A stretch of 64,000 nucleotides of DNA from Dysgonomonas sp. 511 (GCF_010501105.1 NZ_QVMQ01000012.1:1-64000), one strand, 5' to 3'. Positions 27,522 to 35,717 are shown, numbered from the stretch's first letter. Numbers and translations are program-made. The notes: a model not told the origin generated them from the sequence alone.

Positions 27522-28160
27522 ATGAAGAGGTTTCTACTGCTGTTTTGTCTTGTTTTGCTGTTGCCTGTTGCGGTTGTGTCGCAGGAGCAAACTGGCGAAG
27601 CCCCTAAAACATATATTGATGTAGCCATGATATATGAAGGGGATACCGTGGCAATATTTGCATTGAGGCCGGTTCATATTTTCGCGCCTCGCAAGTTTCG
27701 TAACAATAAAGAGCGGCAGGCTTATTCGAGATTGGTGAGAGACGTGAAGAAAACTTATCCTTATGCCCGTTTTATAGCTGAGTCTATTATCGAGACTTAC
27801 GAATATATGGAAACCTTGTCTACCGAAAAGGAGAAACAGAAATATCTGGAAGATGTGCAAAAATTTATGATGGATGAGTATAAGCCCAAAATGAAGAAGA
27901 TGACCAAGAATCAGGGGAAAATATTGGTCAAGCTTGTCGATAGGGAATGCAATACCGTTTCGTACAACATCGTCAAGGCTTTGGTAGGCAGTTTCAAGGC
28001 TACTCTTTATAATGCTTTTGCAGGATTGTTTGGCAATAGCCTGAAAACACGCTACGAGCCGGATGGCAAGGATGCTGATATAGAAGCTATCGTGTTGCAG
28101 ATAGAACAGGGTACTGTCGATTATTATTATTCAGTTAATTATCATTCGTTTAAGCAATAA
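27522..28160 (+). CDS. DUF4294 secreted protein
   Basis: 212 residues, with signal peptide MKRFLLLFCLVLLLPVAVVSQ. The domain signature is clear: YSRLVRDVKKTYPYARF near 70-85, a charged coiled region of EKEKQKYLEDVQ, then MTKNQGKILVKLVDRECN near 130 and LVGSFKATLYNAFAGLFGNSLK near 165. These are diagnostic of DUF4294, a family found almost only in Bacteroidota and exported to the periplasm. The function is unknown. It has its own promoter and terminator and so is monocistronic. Confidence 0.88.
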   Translation: MKRFLLLFCLVLLLPVAVVSQEQTGEAPKTYIDVAMIYEGDTVAIFALRPVHIFAPRKFRNNKERQAYSRLVRDVKKTYPYARFIAESIIETYEYMETLSTEKEKQKYLEDVQKFMMDEYKPKMKKMTKNQGKILVKLVDRECNTVSYNIVKALVGSFKATLYNAFAGLFGNSLKTRYEPDGKDADIEAIVLQIEQGTVDYYYSVNYHSFKQ

Positions 28161-28164
28161 ACAT

Positions 28165-28200
28165 AAAAAGGTGTCCTTTCTTACTTTTGGGACACCTTTT
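28165..28200 (+). terminator. Bidirectional terminator between DUF4294 and dnaB
   Basis: AAAAAGGTGTCC and GGACACCTTTT form an 11-bp stem whose arms are A-rich and T-rich, so it terminates both the plus-strand DUF4294 gene and the convergent minus-strand dnaB gene. Confidence 0.9.
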
Positions 28201-28219
28201 GCTTGTCATTTCTGTTTTT

Positions 28220-29743
28220 CTAAAAAGGAACAAAATCGTTTCCATTTCCCTGCATAGGTTCAAAACCCTGATTAGCAGATGGGGTAGGGGAGTTGTTTAT
28301 TTTCGAAGTGAAACTTTGTCCTGCCCCGAAGTTGTAATCGTCGTCAACATTCTGAAAACGTGCAAATTCGCTTTTGAAACGTAGCAAGACATCGCCCGTA
28401 GCCCCGTTACGGTGCTTGGCTATTATAAGCTCTGCCAGTCCGATAAGTGAGTTTCCTTTATCGTCTTCAAATATCTTATAATATTCCGGGCGGTGGATAA
28501 AGCAAACCATGTCGGCATCCTGTTCTATGGCTCCCGATTCGCGTAAGTCAGACAACTGAGGGCGTTTTCCTTCGGCTCCTGCACGGCCTTCTACACCACG
28601 GTTTAGCTGCGAGAGTGCAATCACGGGTATATTGAGTTCTTTTGCCAAACCTTTCAGCGAGCGCGAAATCATACTTACTTCCTGTTCGCGGCTACCGTAA
28701 TTCATACCGCTGGCGTTCATCAATTGCAGGTAGTCTATTATCAGTATCTTTATGCCATGTTCGCGGACAAGGCGGCGGGCTTTCGTCCGCAATTCGAATA
28801 CGGATAAACTAGGTGTATCGTCAACAAAAATAGGAGCCTCGTATAGTTCCTTTATTTTAAAGTCGAGTTGTTCCCATTCATACGGTGCAAGCTGCCCGTT
28901 CTTGATTTTCTCGCCGGGTATTTCGCAGGTGTTTACTATCAGACGATTGACCAACTGCACGTTCGACATTTCGAGAGAGAATACCGCTACGGGATATTTA
29001 TATGATACAGCCATATTCTTTGCCATGGATAATATAAAGGCTGTTTTTCCCATCGCCGGACGTGCTGCAATGATAATCAAGTCGGAATTTTGCCATCCCG
29101 ATGTCATCTTATCCAGTGCCGTGAATCCGGTTTGCAACCCGCTCAAACCATCGGAACGGCTGGCAGCCTTGTCCAATAGGTCGAGAGCTTCCTTTATTAC
29201 CGGGTCTATTTGCGTAAAGTCTTTCTTTACATTGCGTTGCGAGATTTCGAACAACTTGGCTTCGGCTTCTTGCATCAGGTCGTCTACATCGCTGGTTTCG
29301 TCGAAGGCCTTGTTGGAAACCAACGACGAAAACGATATTAGTTCGCGCGCCAGATACTTTTGGGCAATGATGCGGGCGTGGAATTCTATATGCGCTGCCG
29401 AAGCTACTTTCTCGGTCAGTTGTGCAATATATACCGGGCCGCCTACAACCTCCAGTTCGCCTTCCTTGCGCAACTCTTCCACTACGGTGAGCATGTCTAT
29501 TGGTGCCTGGCGTATGGCAAGGCTCAAGATGGCTTTGTATATTATCTGGTGTACATTGTCGTAGAAACTTTCGGGTTTCAGTATGTCGCTCACCAGCGAA
29601 TATGCATCTTTTTCGAGCATCAATGCCCCCAGCACCGCTTCTTCGAGTTCGCGGGCCTGAGGCTGTATTTTGCCTATATCGGGTATTTGGGATGTTTCTT
29701 TAGGTCTTTTCCTGTTCTGATTTCTGTTGTTAGCGTCGGCCAT
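28220..29743 (-). CDS. dnaB: Replicative DNA helicase DnaB
   Basis: 507 residues. The N-terminal DnaB domain covers about 30-130 (PQARELEEAVLGALMLE; FYDNVHQIIYKAI). The RecA-like C-terminal domain has Walker A AARPAMGKTAF near 228, Walker B ILIIDYLQLM near 335, and the SREQEVSMISRSLKGLAKEL and LSDLRESGAIEQDAD motifs. The last ~50 residues are a low-complexity Asn/Ser/Pro tail, common in Bacteroidota DnaB. The hexamer unwinds DNA ahead of the replisome. No intein is present. The P-loop reads ARPAMGKT rather than GRPGMGKT, a change still compatible with function. Monocistronic with its own promoter. Confidence 0.97.
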   Translation of the reverse strand: MADANNRNQNRKRPKETSQIPDIGKIQPQARELEEAVLGALMLEKDAYSLVSDILKPESFYDNVHQIIYKAILSLAIRQAPIDMLTVVEELRKEGELEVVGGPVYIAQLTEKVASAAHIEFHARIIAQKYLARELISFSSLVSNKAFDETSDVDDLMQEAEAKLFEISQRNVKKDFTQIDPVIKEALDLLDKAASRSDGLSGLQTGFTALDKMTSGWQNSDLIIIAARPAMGKTAFILSMAKNMAVSYKYPVAVFSLEMSNVQLVNRLIVNTCEIPGEKIKNGQLAPYEWEQLDFKIKELYEAPIFVDDTPSLSVFELRTKARRLVREHGIKILIIDYLQLMNASGMNYGSREQEVSMISRSLKGLAKELNIPVIALSQLNRGVEGRAGAEGKRPQLSDLRESGAIEQDADMVCFIHRPEYYKIFEDDKGNSLIGLAELIIAKHRNGATGDVLLRFKSEFARFQNVDDDYNFGAGQSFTSKINNSPTPSANQGFEPMQGNGNDFVPF

Positions 29744-29771
29744 GTTGTATTTTTCTCCATATTTAAGGCTT

Positions 29772-29779
29772 CAAAGATA
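29772..29779 (-). promoter_or_regulatory. -7 box of dnaB
   Basis: TATCTTTG on the minus strand, 29 bases upstream of the dnaB start; an exact match to the Bacteroidota -7 consensus. Confidence 0.65.
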
Positions 29780-29990
29780 CAATAAATAAAGCTTATACAC
29801 ATTTTTAGTTTTAAACACCTCTTGTTAATAACTTGGCTAAATTTTTCCCCTCCATTTAGCTCAAGTAGCCCACTATTATACGTTCGACAACCAAGATGGT
29901 AGCTTTTTGCCTTGAAGTGGTCGGTGAAATTTTTCTCTACTATTCTAATTTATTTTATCTTTGCCTGTTAACTACAGGGATAAAAGCTAA

Positions 29991-30067
29991 GAGCCTGTTT
30001 AAATTTTATAGCAAATCTTTACTAAAGAACCTGTAAGAAATCTTTTCGTTAAAATTTAAACAGGCTC
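29991..30067. repeat. Long-hairpin repeat, copy B (internally deleted)
   Basis: Ends GAGCCTGTTTAAATTTTA and TAAAATTTAAACAGGCTC are perfect 18-bp inverted repeats. The interior joins the left-arm sequence (ATAGCAAATCTTT) directly to the right-arm sequence (ACTAAAGAACC), lacking about 115 bases that are present in copies A and C, including the apex stem. Confidence 0.85.
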
Positions 30068-30106
30068 CAAATAATTTTATCTATAAGGAAATGCTTTGGT
30101 TGAAGG

Positions 30107-30260
30107 AAAAAGTAACATTGAAAAAATAGCAAAAAGGTGTTACATGTGTTACTTTTTGGCTCTGCACTTTCCGATGAGAGAGGGTGACAAGTCACAAAAA
30201 GGGAGTGATAAAAGTAACATTGAAAAAGTGGCTAAAATGTGTTACTTTTGTTACTTTTTT
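30107..30260 (+). repeat. GTAAC dispersed element, copy 1
   Basis: Two similar half-units of about 46 bases, each starting AGTAACATTGAAAAA and ending TGTTACTTTTT so that each is itself an inverted repeat, flank a central segment containing TTTCCGATGAGAGAGG. The same arrangement occurs inverted at 49502-49655. It ends 20 bases before a glycosyltransferase start codon. Confidence 0.85.
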
Positions 30261-30280
30261 CAAGAATAAAAGACTAATGA

Positions 30281-31159
30281 ATGATTGATAATAAAAGCAT
30301 AACTGTTTCCGTCTCCATGATTACCTACAATCATGAAGAATTTATTGCCGAAGCAATAGAGGGAGTCGTTATGCAAAAAACAAACTTCGCCTTCGAACTG
30401 GTTATCGGCGAAGATTGCAGCACCGACCGCACGCGGGAAATTTGTATCGAATACCAGAAAAAATATCCTGATATTATCCGCTTGCGCCTGCCCGAAACCA
30501 ATCAGGGCATGATGCTCAACTGGATAAACAATATAGAAAGCGGGCAGGGAAAATATATCGCCCTTTGCGATGGCGACGATTACTGGACAGACCCCTACAA
30601 GTTGCAAAAGCAGGTAGACTTTATGGAAGCAAATCCTGATTTTGCCATGTGTTCGCACGCTACGCACACGCTGATGTGCGGCGTATTAGACGACAATATG
30701 AAGATAGAAAGTGATGTGCTGACCACCGAAGACTTGCTGAAGAAAGACTGGGCCTTACTCACGGCATCCATTTTTTTCAGGAAAGATGCCCATAAGACTC
30801 CCGACTGGTATTATACAGTAAAGAACGGCGACTATGCCCTCCAATTGATAGTATCCCTATCGGGAAAAATAAAGTTCCTGCCTGAATATATGGCAGTCTA
30901 CAGGCAGCATTTCGGCGGAATGTCATCTACATTGAAACCACTGAACCAGACTGCGTGGATGGTATATTTATTGCATAAGTTCGATGAATATACTGCCAAT
31001 AAGTATAAAAAAATAATATTGCAACGCATAAAGAGGATGTATAAGCTTCAACTATTTTATGCGTGGGGATATAAGCTGCGCAAAGCCGCGTTGGTAATGG
31101 AAATATACAAAAGATTACAGTTTGTCAATCCCTTTATGATAGAATCGAGACGAAAATGA
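30281..31159 (+). CDS. GT2-family glycosyltransferase
   Basis: 292 residues. The N terminus VSVSMITYNHEEFIAEAIEGV and GEDCSTDRTREI form the GT-A nucleotide fold, and the acidic metal motif is in ALCDGDDYWTDPYKLQKQ near 100. C-terminal residues are helical and basic. It resembles the glycosyltransferase encoded at 52654-53517 (ITYNH, DDCSTD, EGDDYW in the same order). It is coupled by an ATGA overlap to the next glycosyltransferase. Likely acts on lipopolysaccharide or another cell-envelope glycan; donor and acceptor unknown. Confidence 0.88.
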   Translation: MIDNKSITVSVSMITYNHEEFIAEAIEGVVMQKTNFAFELVIGEDCSTDRTREICIEYQKKYPDIIRLRLPETNQGMMLNWINNIESGQGKYIALCDGDDYWTDPYKLQKQVDFMEANPDFAMCSHATHTLMCGVLDDNMKIESDVLTTEDLLKKDWALLTASIFFRKDAHKTPDWYYTVKNGDYALQLIVSLSGKIKFLPEYMAVYRQHFGGMSSTLKPLNQTAWMVYLLHKFDEYTANKYKKIILQRIKRMYKLQLFYAWGYKLRKAALVMEIYKRLQFVNPFMIESRRK

Positions 31160-31974
31160 AATTATCTATAATTACCATAAACCTGAACAACAAAGAAGGG
31201 CTGCAAAAAACAATAGAAAGTGTTGTTGAGCAAACCTTTGCCGATTACGAATTTATCATTATCGATGGTCTGTCTGCCGACGGAAGTGTAGAACTGATAA
31301 AGGAATATGGGGATAAAATATCATATTGGGTAAGCGAAAAAGATACAGGTATATACAACGCCCAAAATAAAGGTATAAAGCAGGCAAAAGGGGAATACCT
31401 CTACTTCCTCAATTCGGGCGATGCCCTATACGAAAACAATACGCTGGAGAAAATATTTGCCGGCGACCCGCACGATCCGTTTATTTGCGGCAGTTTCTAT
31501 ATGGAAACAGGAGGCCAACTCGAAGCCGACACATCATACAAAGGTCGCGACTGGCAATTTTCCATCTACGAGCTTTTCGCAGGATTCCTTTGCCATCAGG
31601 CATTTTTTATCCATGCAGATAATTTCAAAAAATATGGGTTATACGATGAGAGTTTCAGGGTAGTTGCCGACTGGAAACTATTCTTCCAAGCCATTGCCAT
31701 AGATCACCTTCCGGTAAAGTACGTAGATACTTTCATCGTGATCTACAATATGGAAGGATTCAGCACTCAGATAGGCGGCGAAGTGATCTACCCCGAAAAA
31801 CTGCGTGTATGCCGCGAATTTCTCAGCGAAGATATAGTAGAAAGGCTCAAACGCCTGTACTTCCTTGAACAAAACGGCTTTGTGACTGACATTATGAAGT
31901 CGAAGAAATGGATATATGACGGTTTCCGCGCTTTCTGTAAGATAGGGCGTATATTCGGATTTGTAAAAGGGTAA
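31156..31974 (+). CDS. GT2-family glycosyltransferase (WcaA-like)
   Basis: 272 residues. It starts LSIITINLNNKEGLQKTIESV, has IIDGLSADGSVELI, then SEKDTGIYNAQNKGI and the acidic motif YFLNSGDAL near 95, a set typical of the colanic-acid-type GT2 subgroup. It closely parallels the product of 54371-55159, which carries SEPDTGIYHAMNKGI and FVNSGDTI, suggesting common origin. Overlaps the preceding gene by four bases. Its stop codon is immediately adjacent to the stop of the convergent methyltransferase gene (31975), leaving no room for a terminator. Confidence 0.88.
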   Translation: MKLSIITINLNNKEGLQKTIESVVEQTFADYEFIIIDGLSADGSVELIKEYGDKISYWVSEKDTGIYNAQNKGIKQAKGEYLYFLNSGDALYENNTLEKIFAGDPHDPFICGSFYMETGGQLEADTSYKGRDWQFSIYELFAGFLCHQAFFIHADNFKKYGLYDESFRVVADWKLFFQAIAIDHLPVKYVDTFIVIYNMEGFSTQIGGEVIYPEKLRVCREFLSEDIVERLKRLYFLEQNGFVTDIMKSKKWIYDGFRAFCKIGRIFGFVKG

Positions 31975-33354
31975 TCAAATGACGCGAACTTCTTCTCGCG
32001 GGATATCTGCCGAACGGATACGCCACTCCTGCGGATAAAGATTATTTGCACGGTTGCCAATGTTTTTTACGAACCCTAATGGCATATCTTTATAGGTAAG
32101 CAATATATAGCCTTTTGGTTGATTGTCAAGCATTAGAGCCTCTTTTCTGAGGTAAGAAATCGCTTGTTCCCAACTTAATTCACAAATCGGGAAAGCACCT
32201 TTATCCAGCAGTTGGCTCATAGCCAAGGACTGGTTAGGTATGAAGTCTTTACCCTTATACTCACCGAGGCAAACGCCTTCTGATATAATATGCAATGCAG
32301 ACTTTAAGTACTGCACATCGGGATATAAACTCTTATTGAAGGCATACCAAGAATCCTTATTCTGATAGTATATATGATTTTCTTTGTCTTTAATATAATC
32401 TCTTGCCTCAGCTGATAGGGTAGTCTTTGAAGGTTTTTCTTTAGCCGGTTTAAATTTCCGTGTCTTTGGATTATCCTCTCCTGTCTTTCTCAATACAGCA
32501 CAGAAAAAGCCTTCGCCCTTTATCTTATGAGGAAAGAACCGGTATGCCGGAATGCCGTTCATCAATGACGGGTTTACGCCCCAATCAGGCTCAATATCGA
32601 CAGGCAGAGCCTCTGCATCAAGTTCTTCGCTTATCCATTGCACATTCTGTTCGTTTTCATCCAGATTGTATGTACAAGTGCTGTATATAATCAGTCCACC
32701 CGCTTTCAATGACGGCCAAACGTCTCTTAAAATCCGCTGCTGGCGTTCTTTGCAGAGCTTTACATTGGCTTCCGACCATTCGTTAATTGCTCCTGCATCT
32801 TTGCGAAACATACCCTCACCCGAACATGGAGCATCTACAAGGACGACATCGAAGAAACCTTCCAATTTGGCAAAATCAGCCGGGTCGTTGTTTGTAACCA
32901 CTACATTCGGGAAACCCCATTTAGCCAGATTTTCCGACAAGATATTTGCACGGGAACGTATTACTTCGTTCGATACCAAAAGGCTCTCATTACTTATTGC
33001 ATCTGCTATCAAAGTCGATTTACCACCGGGAGCAGCGCACAAGTCCAATACTTTTACAGCCTCGTTTCCTATATATTGCTTAAGTATCTGGGAGATAAAC
33101 ATAGAAGAGGCTTCCTGCACATAGTAGCATCCGGCATGCAACAGGGGATCGAACGTAAACTGAGGGCGTTTGGGCAGGTAAAAACCTTTACTGCACCATG
33201 CCACGCCTTCTTCAATACAGGTGTTTACATCTATCTTTTTGCTGTTGAGGCGAATGCTTACAGGAGAAGGTTCTTCGAGCGATTTCTTAAAATCCTCCCA
33301 TTCTTCTCCCAGCAAGGGGCGGGTACGTTGTATAAAGGTGATAGGTAAATCCAT
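31975..33354 (-). CDS. RsmF/NOL1-type rRNA (cytosine-C5) methyltransferase
   Basis: 459 residues. The SAM-binding site is VLDLCAAPGGKSTL near 103-115, motif IV VDAPCSGEGMF contains Cys177 and motif VI YSTCTYN contains the catalytic nucleophile Cys227, the two-cysteine arrangement of m5C RNA methyltransferases. The C-terminal region (about 320-459, ending near YPQEWRIRS) matches the RsmF/YebU-type extension that includes a PUA-like fold, rather than RsmB. Target is probably 16S rRNA, by family knowledge. Monocistronic, with a -7 box 23 bases upstream. Confidence 0.9.
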   Translation of the reverse strand: MDLPITFIQRTRPLLGEEWEDFKKSLEEPSPVSIRLNSKKIDVNTCIEEGVAWCSKGFYLPKRPQFTFDPLLHAGCYYVQEASSMFISQILKQYIGNEAVKVLDLCAAPGGKSTLIADAISNESLLVSNEVIRSRANILSENLAKWGFPNVVVTNNDPADFAKLEGFFDVVLVDAPCSGEGMFRKDAGAINEWSEANVKLCKERQQRILRDVWPSLKAGGLIIYSTCTYNLDENEQNVQWISEELDAEALPVDIEPDWGVNPSLMNGIPAYRFFPHKIKGEGFFCAVLRKTGEDNPKTRKFKPAKEKPSKTTLSAEARDYIKDKENHIYYQNKDSWYAFNKSLYPDVQYLKSALHIISEGVCLGEYKGKDFIPNQSLAMSQLLDKGAFPICELSWEQAISYLRKEALMLDNQPKGYILLTYKDMPLGFVKNIGNRANNLYPQEWRIRSADIPREEVRVI

Positions 33355-33376
33355 GATCGATAAGTGAAAATTCTTG

Positions 33377-33384
33377 CAAAAATA
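33377..33384 (-). promoter_or_regulatory. -7 box of the rRNA methyltransferase gene
   Basis: TATTTTTG on the minus strand, 23 bases before the start codon at 33354. Confidence 0.55.
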
Positions 33385-33500
33385 AGGATAAATACGCGAT
33401 AGATGTATAGTTATAAGGTTATTTTTAGGGCAAATTCCTATGTATATGACATAAATTTCATAGAGTTTATATTTGCTTTAAAATCAAGCTTTTCGATCTG

Positions 33501-33722
33501 CTAAAAAATATAATCAAGTCCGTATTTGAAATAACTTTTGGCTAGTCTCCCATATTTCGACAGCCATACTCTTCTGATTTTCTTATAAATATACAATCCG
33601 GTGAGATATGCCCAAAAGAATGAGATGAAAACAATTGAAAGTGATTTTTTGTCATGTATTGCGCTGAAGCATCTCTTTTGTACGAATTTTGAAACATTCC
33701 GTATGTTTTTATAAAGAAGCAT
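33501..33722 (-). pseudogene. C-terminal remnant of an IS4-type transposase
   Basis: A 73-codon frame whose last part (FFWAYLTGLYIYKKIRRVW followed by KYGRLAKSYFKYGLDYIF) resembles the end of Bacteroidota IS4-family transposases, where a hydrophobic AFxWAYxxGxY segment is followed by KHGR.x.S.F.YGLDxI. Nothing corresponding to the catalytic DDE part is present, so it is at most a truncated relic. The identification rests on remembered family pattern, not on a search. Confidence 0.42.
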
Positions 33723-33736
33723 TTATGTGATTGAGT

Positions 33737-33744
33737 TATATTTG
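33737..33744 (+). promoter_or_regulatory. -7 box of the sulfatase gene
   Basis: TATATTTG 43 bases before the ATG at 33787. Transcription would start near 33751, which argues against an upstream in-frame ATG at 33757 as the translation start. Confidence 0.55.
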
Positions 33745-33786
33745 TAATTCAGGATATTGAAGTCTCTATTTATACAATCACAACCC

Positions 33787-35199
33787 ATGAAAACTATGAA
33801 CCCTACAAATTTTAGCTGCAAAGCGCTACTGGCGGGCGTGTCCTTATTCTCGGGAGTAAGCGCATCTGCTGCACCATTGGAAGAAACCCGTCCGAATATC
33901 ATACTGATAATGACCGACCAGCAAACCGCAGGAGCCCTCAGCTGCATGGGAAATCCCAATGTGAAGACCCCGGCAATGGATGCACTTGCTGCCGACGGGG
34001 TTATGCTTACACGGGGCTATTGTTCCTTTCCGGTGAGCAATCCGAGCCGGGCGTCGCTAATGACGGGCTTTATGGCTTACGAAACAGGAGTGCGGGACAA
34101 TGGAGATACTATGAAACCCGAATACGAGCAACAGAGTTTGGGGCTGGTAATGAAGGAAGCCGGATACGAGTGCCTTTATGCAGGGAAATGGCATATACCT
34201 GATGTAGAAGTTCCCGACAGGTTTGGGTTTACGAATATAACAGGGATGGACGACCGTATCCTTGTTGATAAGTGCAAACCATATCTTCAGAAAAAATATG
34301 ATAAGCCTGTTTTCTTTGTAGCATCTTTTCTCAATCCGCACGAAATATGCGAGTATGCGCGCAATGAATCTCTTCTGTATGGGCAGCTTGCACCTTTCGA
34401 TCTGGAAAAAACGCCTAATCTACCTGCCAACTTTATGCCCCCAACCTACGAACCGGAGGCTTTGAAGTTGGAAAAACAATGGGCTCCGATGTTTCACGAC
34501 ACCTATACTTACACGCAGGACGACTGGCGTCGCTACTTGTACGCCTATTACCGTCTGGTAGAGCGTGTTGACTTGGAGGTGGGCAGGCTGGTTGCCGAGT
34601 TGAAAGCTAATGGGCTTTACGACAACTCTGTCATCATATTCACGAGCGATCATGGAGAGGGTGTGGCAGCCCACCAGTGGAATCAGAAATGGGCATTGTA
34701 TGAGGAGGTTGTTAATGTTCCCTTGTTCATCAAAGCTCCTAAAAGCAAAGGCAAGAAAGGCGTTCGTAACGACAAAGCTCTCAGCAACATCGGGTTGGAT
34801 CTATTCCCTACTGTGTGCGACTATGCCGGAGTTAAACTCAATGACAGCTATACCGGAATGAGCCTGCGCCCGATAGCAGAAGGCAGTGCCGATACACTAC
34901 ACGAACATGTTTTTATAGAGACTTACATGAGCAGCGCACGGGTACGTGGTTTTTCTATAATAGAGGGTAGGTATAAATATGTACTCTATCTCTACTACCA
35001 AAACCGCGAACAACTCTTCGATCTGGAGAACGATCCGGGTGAGATGCTAAATCTGGCAGTAGACAGTCGCCATGCTGAAAAGTTGCAGCAGATGCGTGAA
35101 AAGTTGTGGCCGTGGGCTCAACGGCTGAAAGACCCGCGCATGATGAAAGGTGTGCGTCCCTTGGCTCTTCCGGCAGATAAAGGATTTTATCAGGATTGA
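33787..35199 (+). CDS. Ser-type sulfatase (S1 family), secreted
   Basis: 470 residues from the ATG at 33787, chosen because it opens a signal peptide (KALLAGVSLFSGVSASA) and fits the -7 box. Alkaline-phosphatase-superfamily sulfatase: metal site NIILIMTDQQ, then the modification motif S-N-P-S-R followed by ASLMTG. The residue normally converted to formylglycine is therefore a serine (Ser84 from this start), as in Bacteroidota sulfatases matured by a radical-SAM anSME. Further motifs are GKWHIPD near 135, SDHGEG near 290 and NDPGEMLNL near the C terminus. It lies alone, outside the PUL, and could act on sulfated glycosaminoglycans released elsewhere. Substrate position unknown. Confidence 0.9.
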   Translation: MKTMNPTNFSCKALLAGVSLFSGVSASAAPLEETRPNIILIMTDQQTAGALSCMGNPNVKTPAMDALAADGVMLTRGYCSFPVSNPSRASLMTGFMAYETGVRDNGDTMKPEYEQQSLGLVMKEAGYECLYAGKWHIPDVEVPDRFGFTNITGMDDRILVDKCKPYLQKKYDKPVFFVASFLNPHEICEYARNESLLYGQLAPFDLEKTPNLPANFMPPTYEPEALKLEKQWAPMFHDTYTYTQDDWRRYLYAYYRLVERVDLEVGRLVAELKANGLYDNSVIIFTSDHGEGVAAHQWNQKWALYEEVVNVPLFIKAPKSKGKKGVRNDKALSNIGLDLFPTVCDYAGVKLNDSYTGMSLRPIAEGSADTLHEHVFIETYMSSARVRGFSIIEGRYKYVLYLYYQNREQLFDLENDPGEMLNLAVDSRHAEKLQQMREKLWPWAQRLKDPRMMKGVRPLALPADKGFYQD

Positions 35200-35519
35200 G
35201 GTAATTTGCGTTATCCCTGGAGAGAGGATAGCTAAAATGTTTTACAAAGGAGCTTGGATTGCATTAATGTGAGTTTGATATAATTTTCGGAAGATAGTCA
35301 ATTAGTTATCGCCTATGTACTATTGCTCTTTTGATTCAAGGAAAAACGTTTATTTATCAGTTATTTGGTAGTTTCAGAAAAATGATGTATTTTTGAGCCC
35401 GAAAAGTTAAACAGCCATCGGATAAATTGGCACTAGCTCTTTGAATAAAACTTGAAATGTATTTGTTTACAATGATATAGCGTCTACGGGTTAAAGACTC
35501 GTCTTACGCTCTTCAGGTT
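35200..35519 (+). promoter_or_regulatory. Gap with a near-consensus promoter ahead of tRNA-Leu
   Basis: TTTG at 35364-35367, a 20-base spacer and TATTTTTG at 35388-35395 form one of the best promoter matches in the window. Transcription would begin near 35402, giving the tRNA a 5' leader of about 118 bases that contains AGCGT/ACGCT arms (35479-35510). No gene in the gap. Confidence 0.6.
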
Positions 35520-35603
35520 GCTCGAATGGTGGAATGGTAGACACGAAGGACTTAAAATCCTTTGAACATTGCGTTCGTGGGGGTTCAAGTCCCCCTTCGA
35601 GTA
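35520..35603 (+). tRNA. tRNA-Leu (anticodon UAA)
   Basis: An 84-base class II tRNA. Acceptor stem GCTCGAA with TTCGAGT (last pair G-U) and discriminator A. D-arm GGTGGAATGGTAGACAC, anticodon stem-loop GGACTTAAAATCC with anticodon TAA, long variable arm 35571-35577-type hairpin (TGAACATTGCGTTCG), and T-arm GGGGGTTCAAGTCCCCC. CCA is not encoded. Confidence 0.95.
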
Positions 35604-35608
35604 CTTTT

Positions 35609-35652
35609 AAAAGCTTTAATGATTGAATTGTCAGTTAGTTAGAGCTTTTTTT
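35609..35652 (+). terminator. Terminator after tRNA-Leu
   Basis: AAAAGCT (35609-35615) pairs with AGCTTTT (35643-35649) and is followed by further Ts. The loop is long (27 bases), so strength is moderate. Confidence 0.5.
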
Positions 35653-35717
35653 GTGTGTGTTTTTGGAAACATTCCGGCGAGCCTCCCAAGCATGTCTACC
35701 GAATCAGCCAAGCATAT

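Larger units (their letters stand above)
29780..30280. other. Repeat-containing gap before the glycosyltransferase pair
   Basis: No coding gene. A plus-strand -7 box TATCTTTG lies at 29956-29963 and would give the glycosyltransferase pair a leader of about 310 bases running through two repeats, a hairpin-element copy at 29991-30067 and a GTAAC element at 30107-30260. The rest is AT-rich with no further structure noted. Confidence 0.55.

Noticed and set aside
35466..35519. Possible second tRNA or tRNA remnant before tRNA-Leu (GGGTTAAAGACTC resembles a T-arm)
   Set aside because: No acceptor, D-arm or anticodon stem can be drawn around it.
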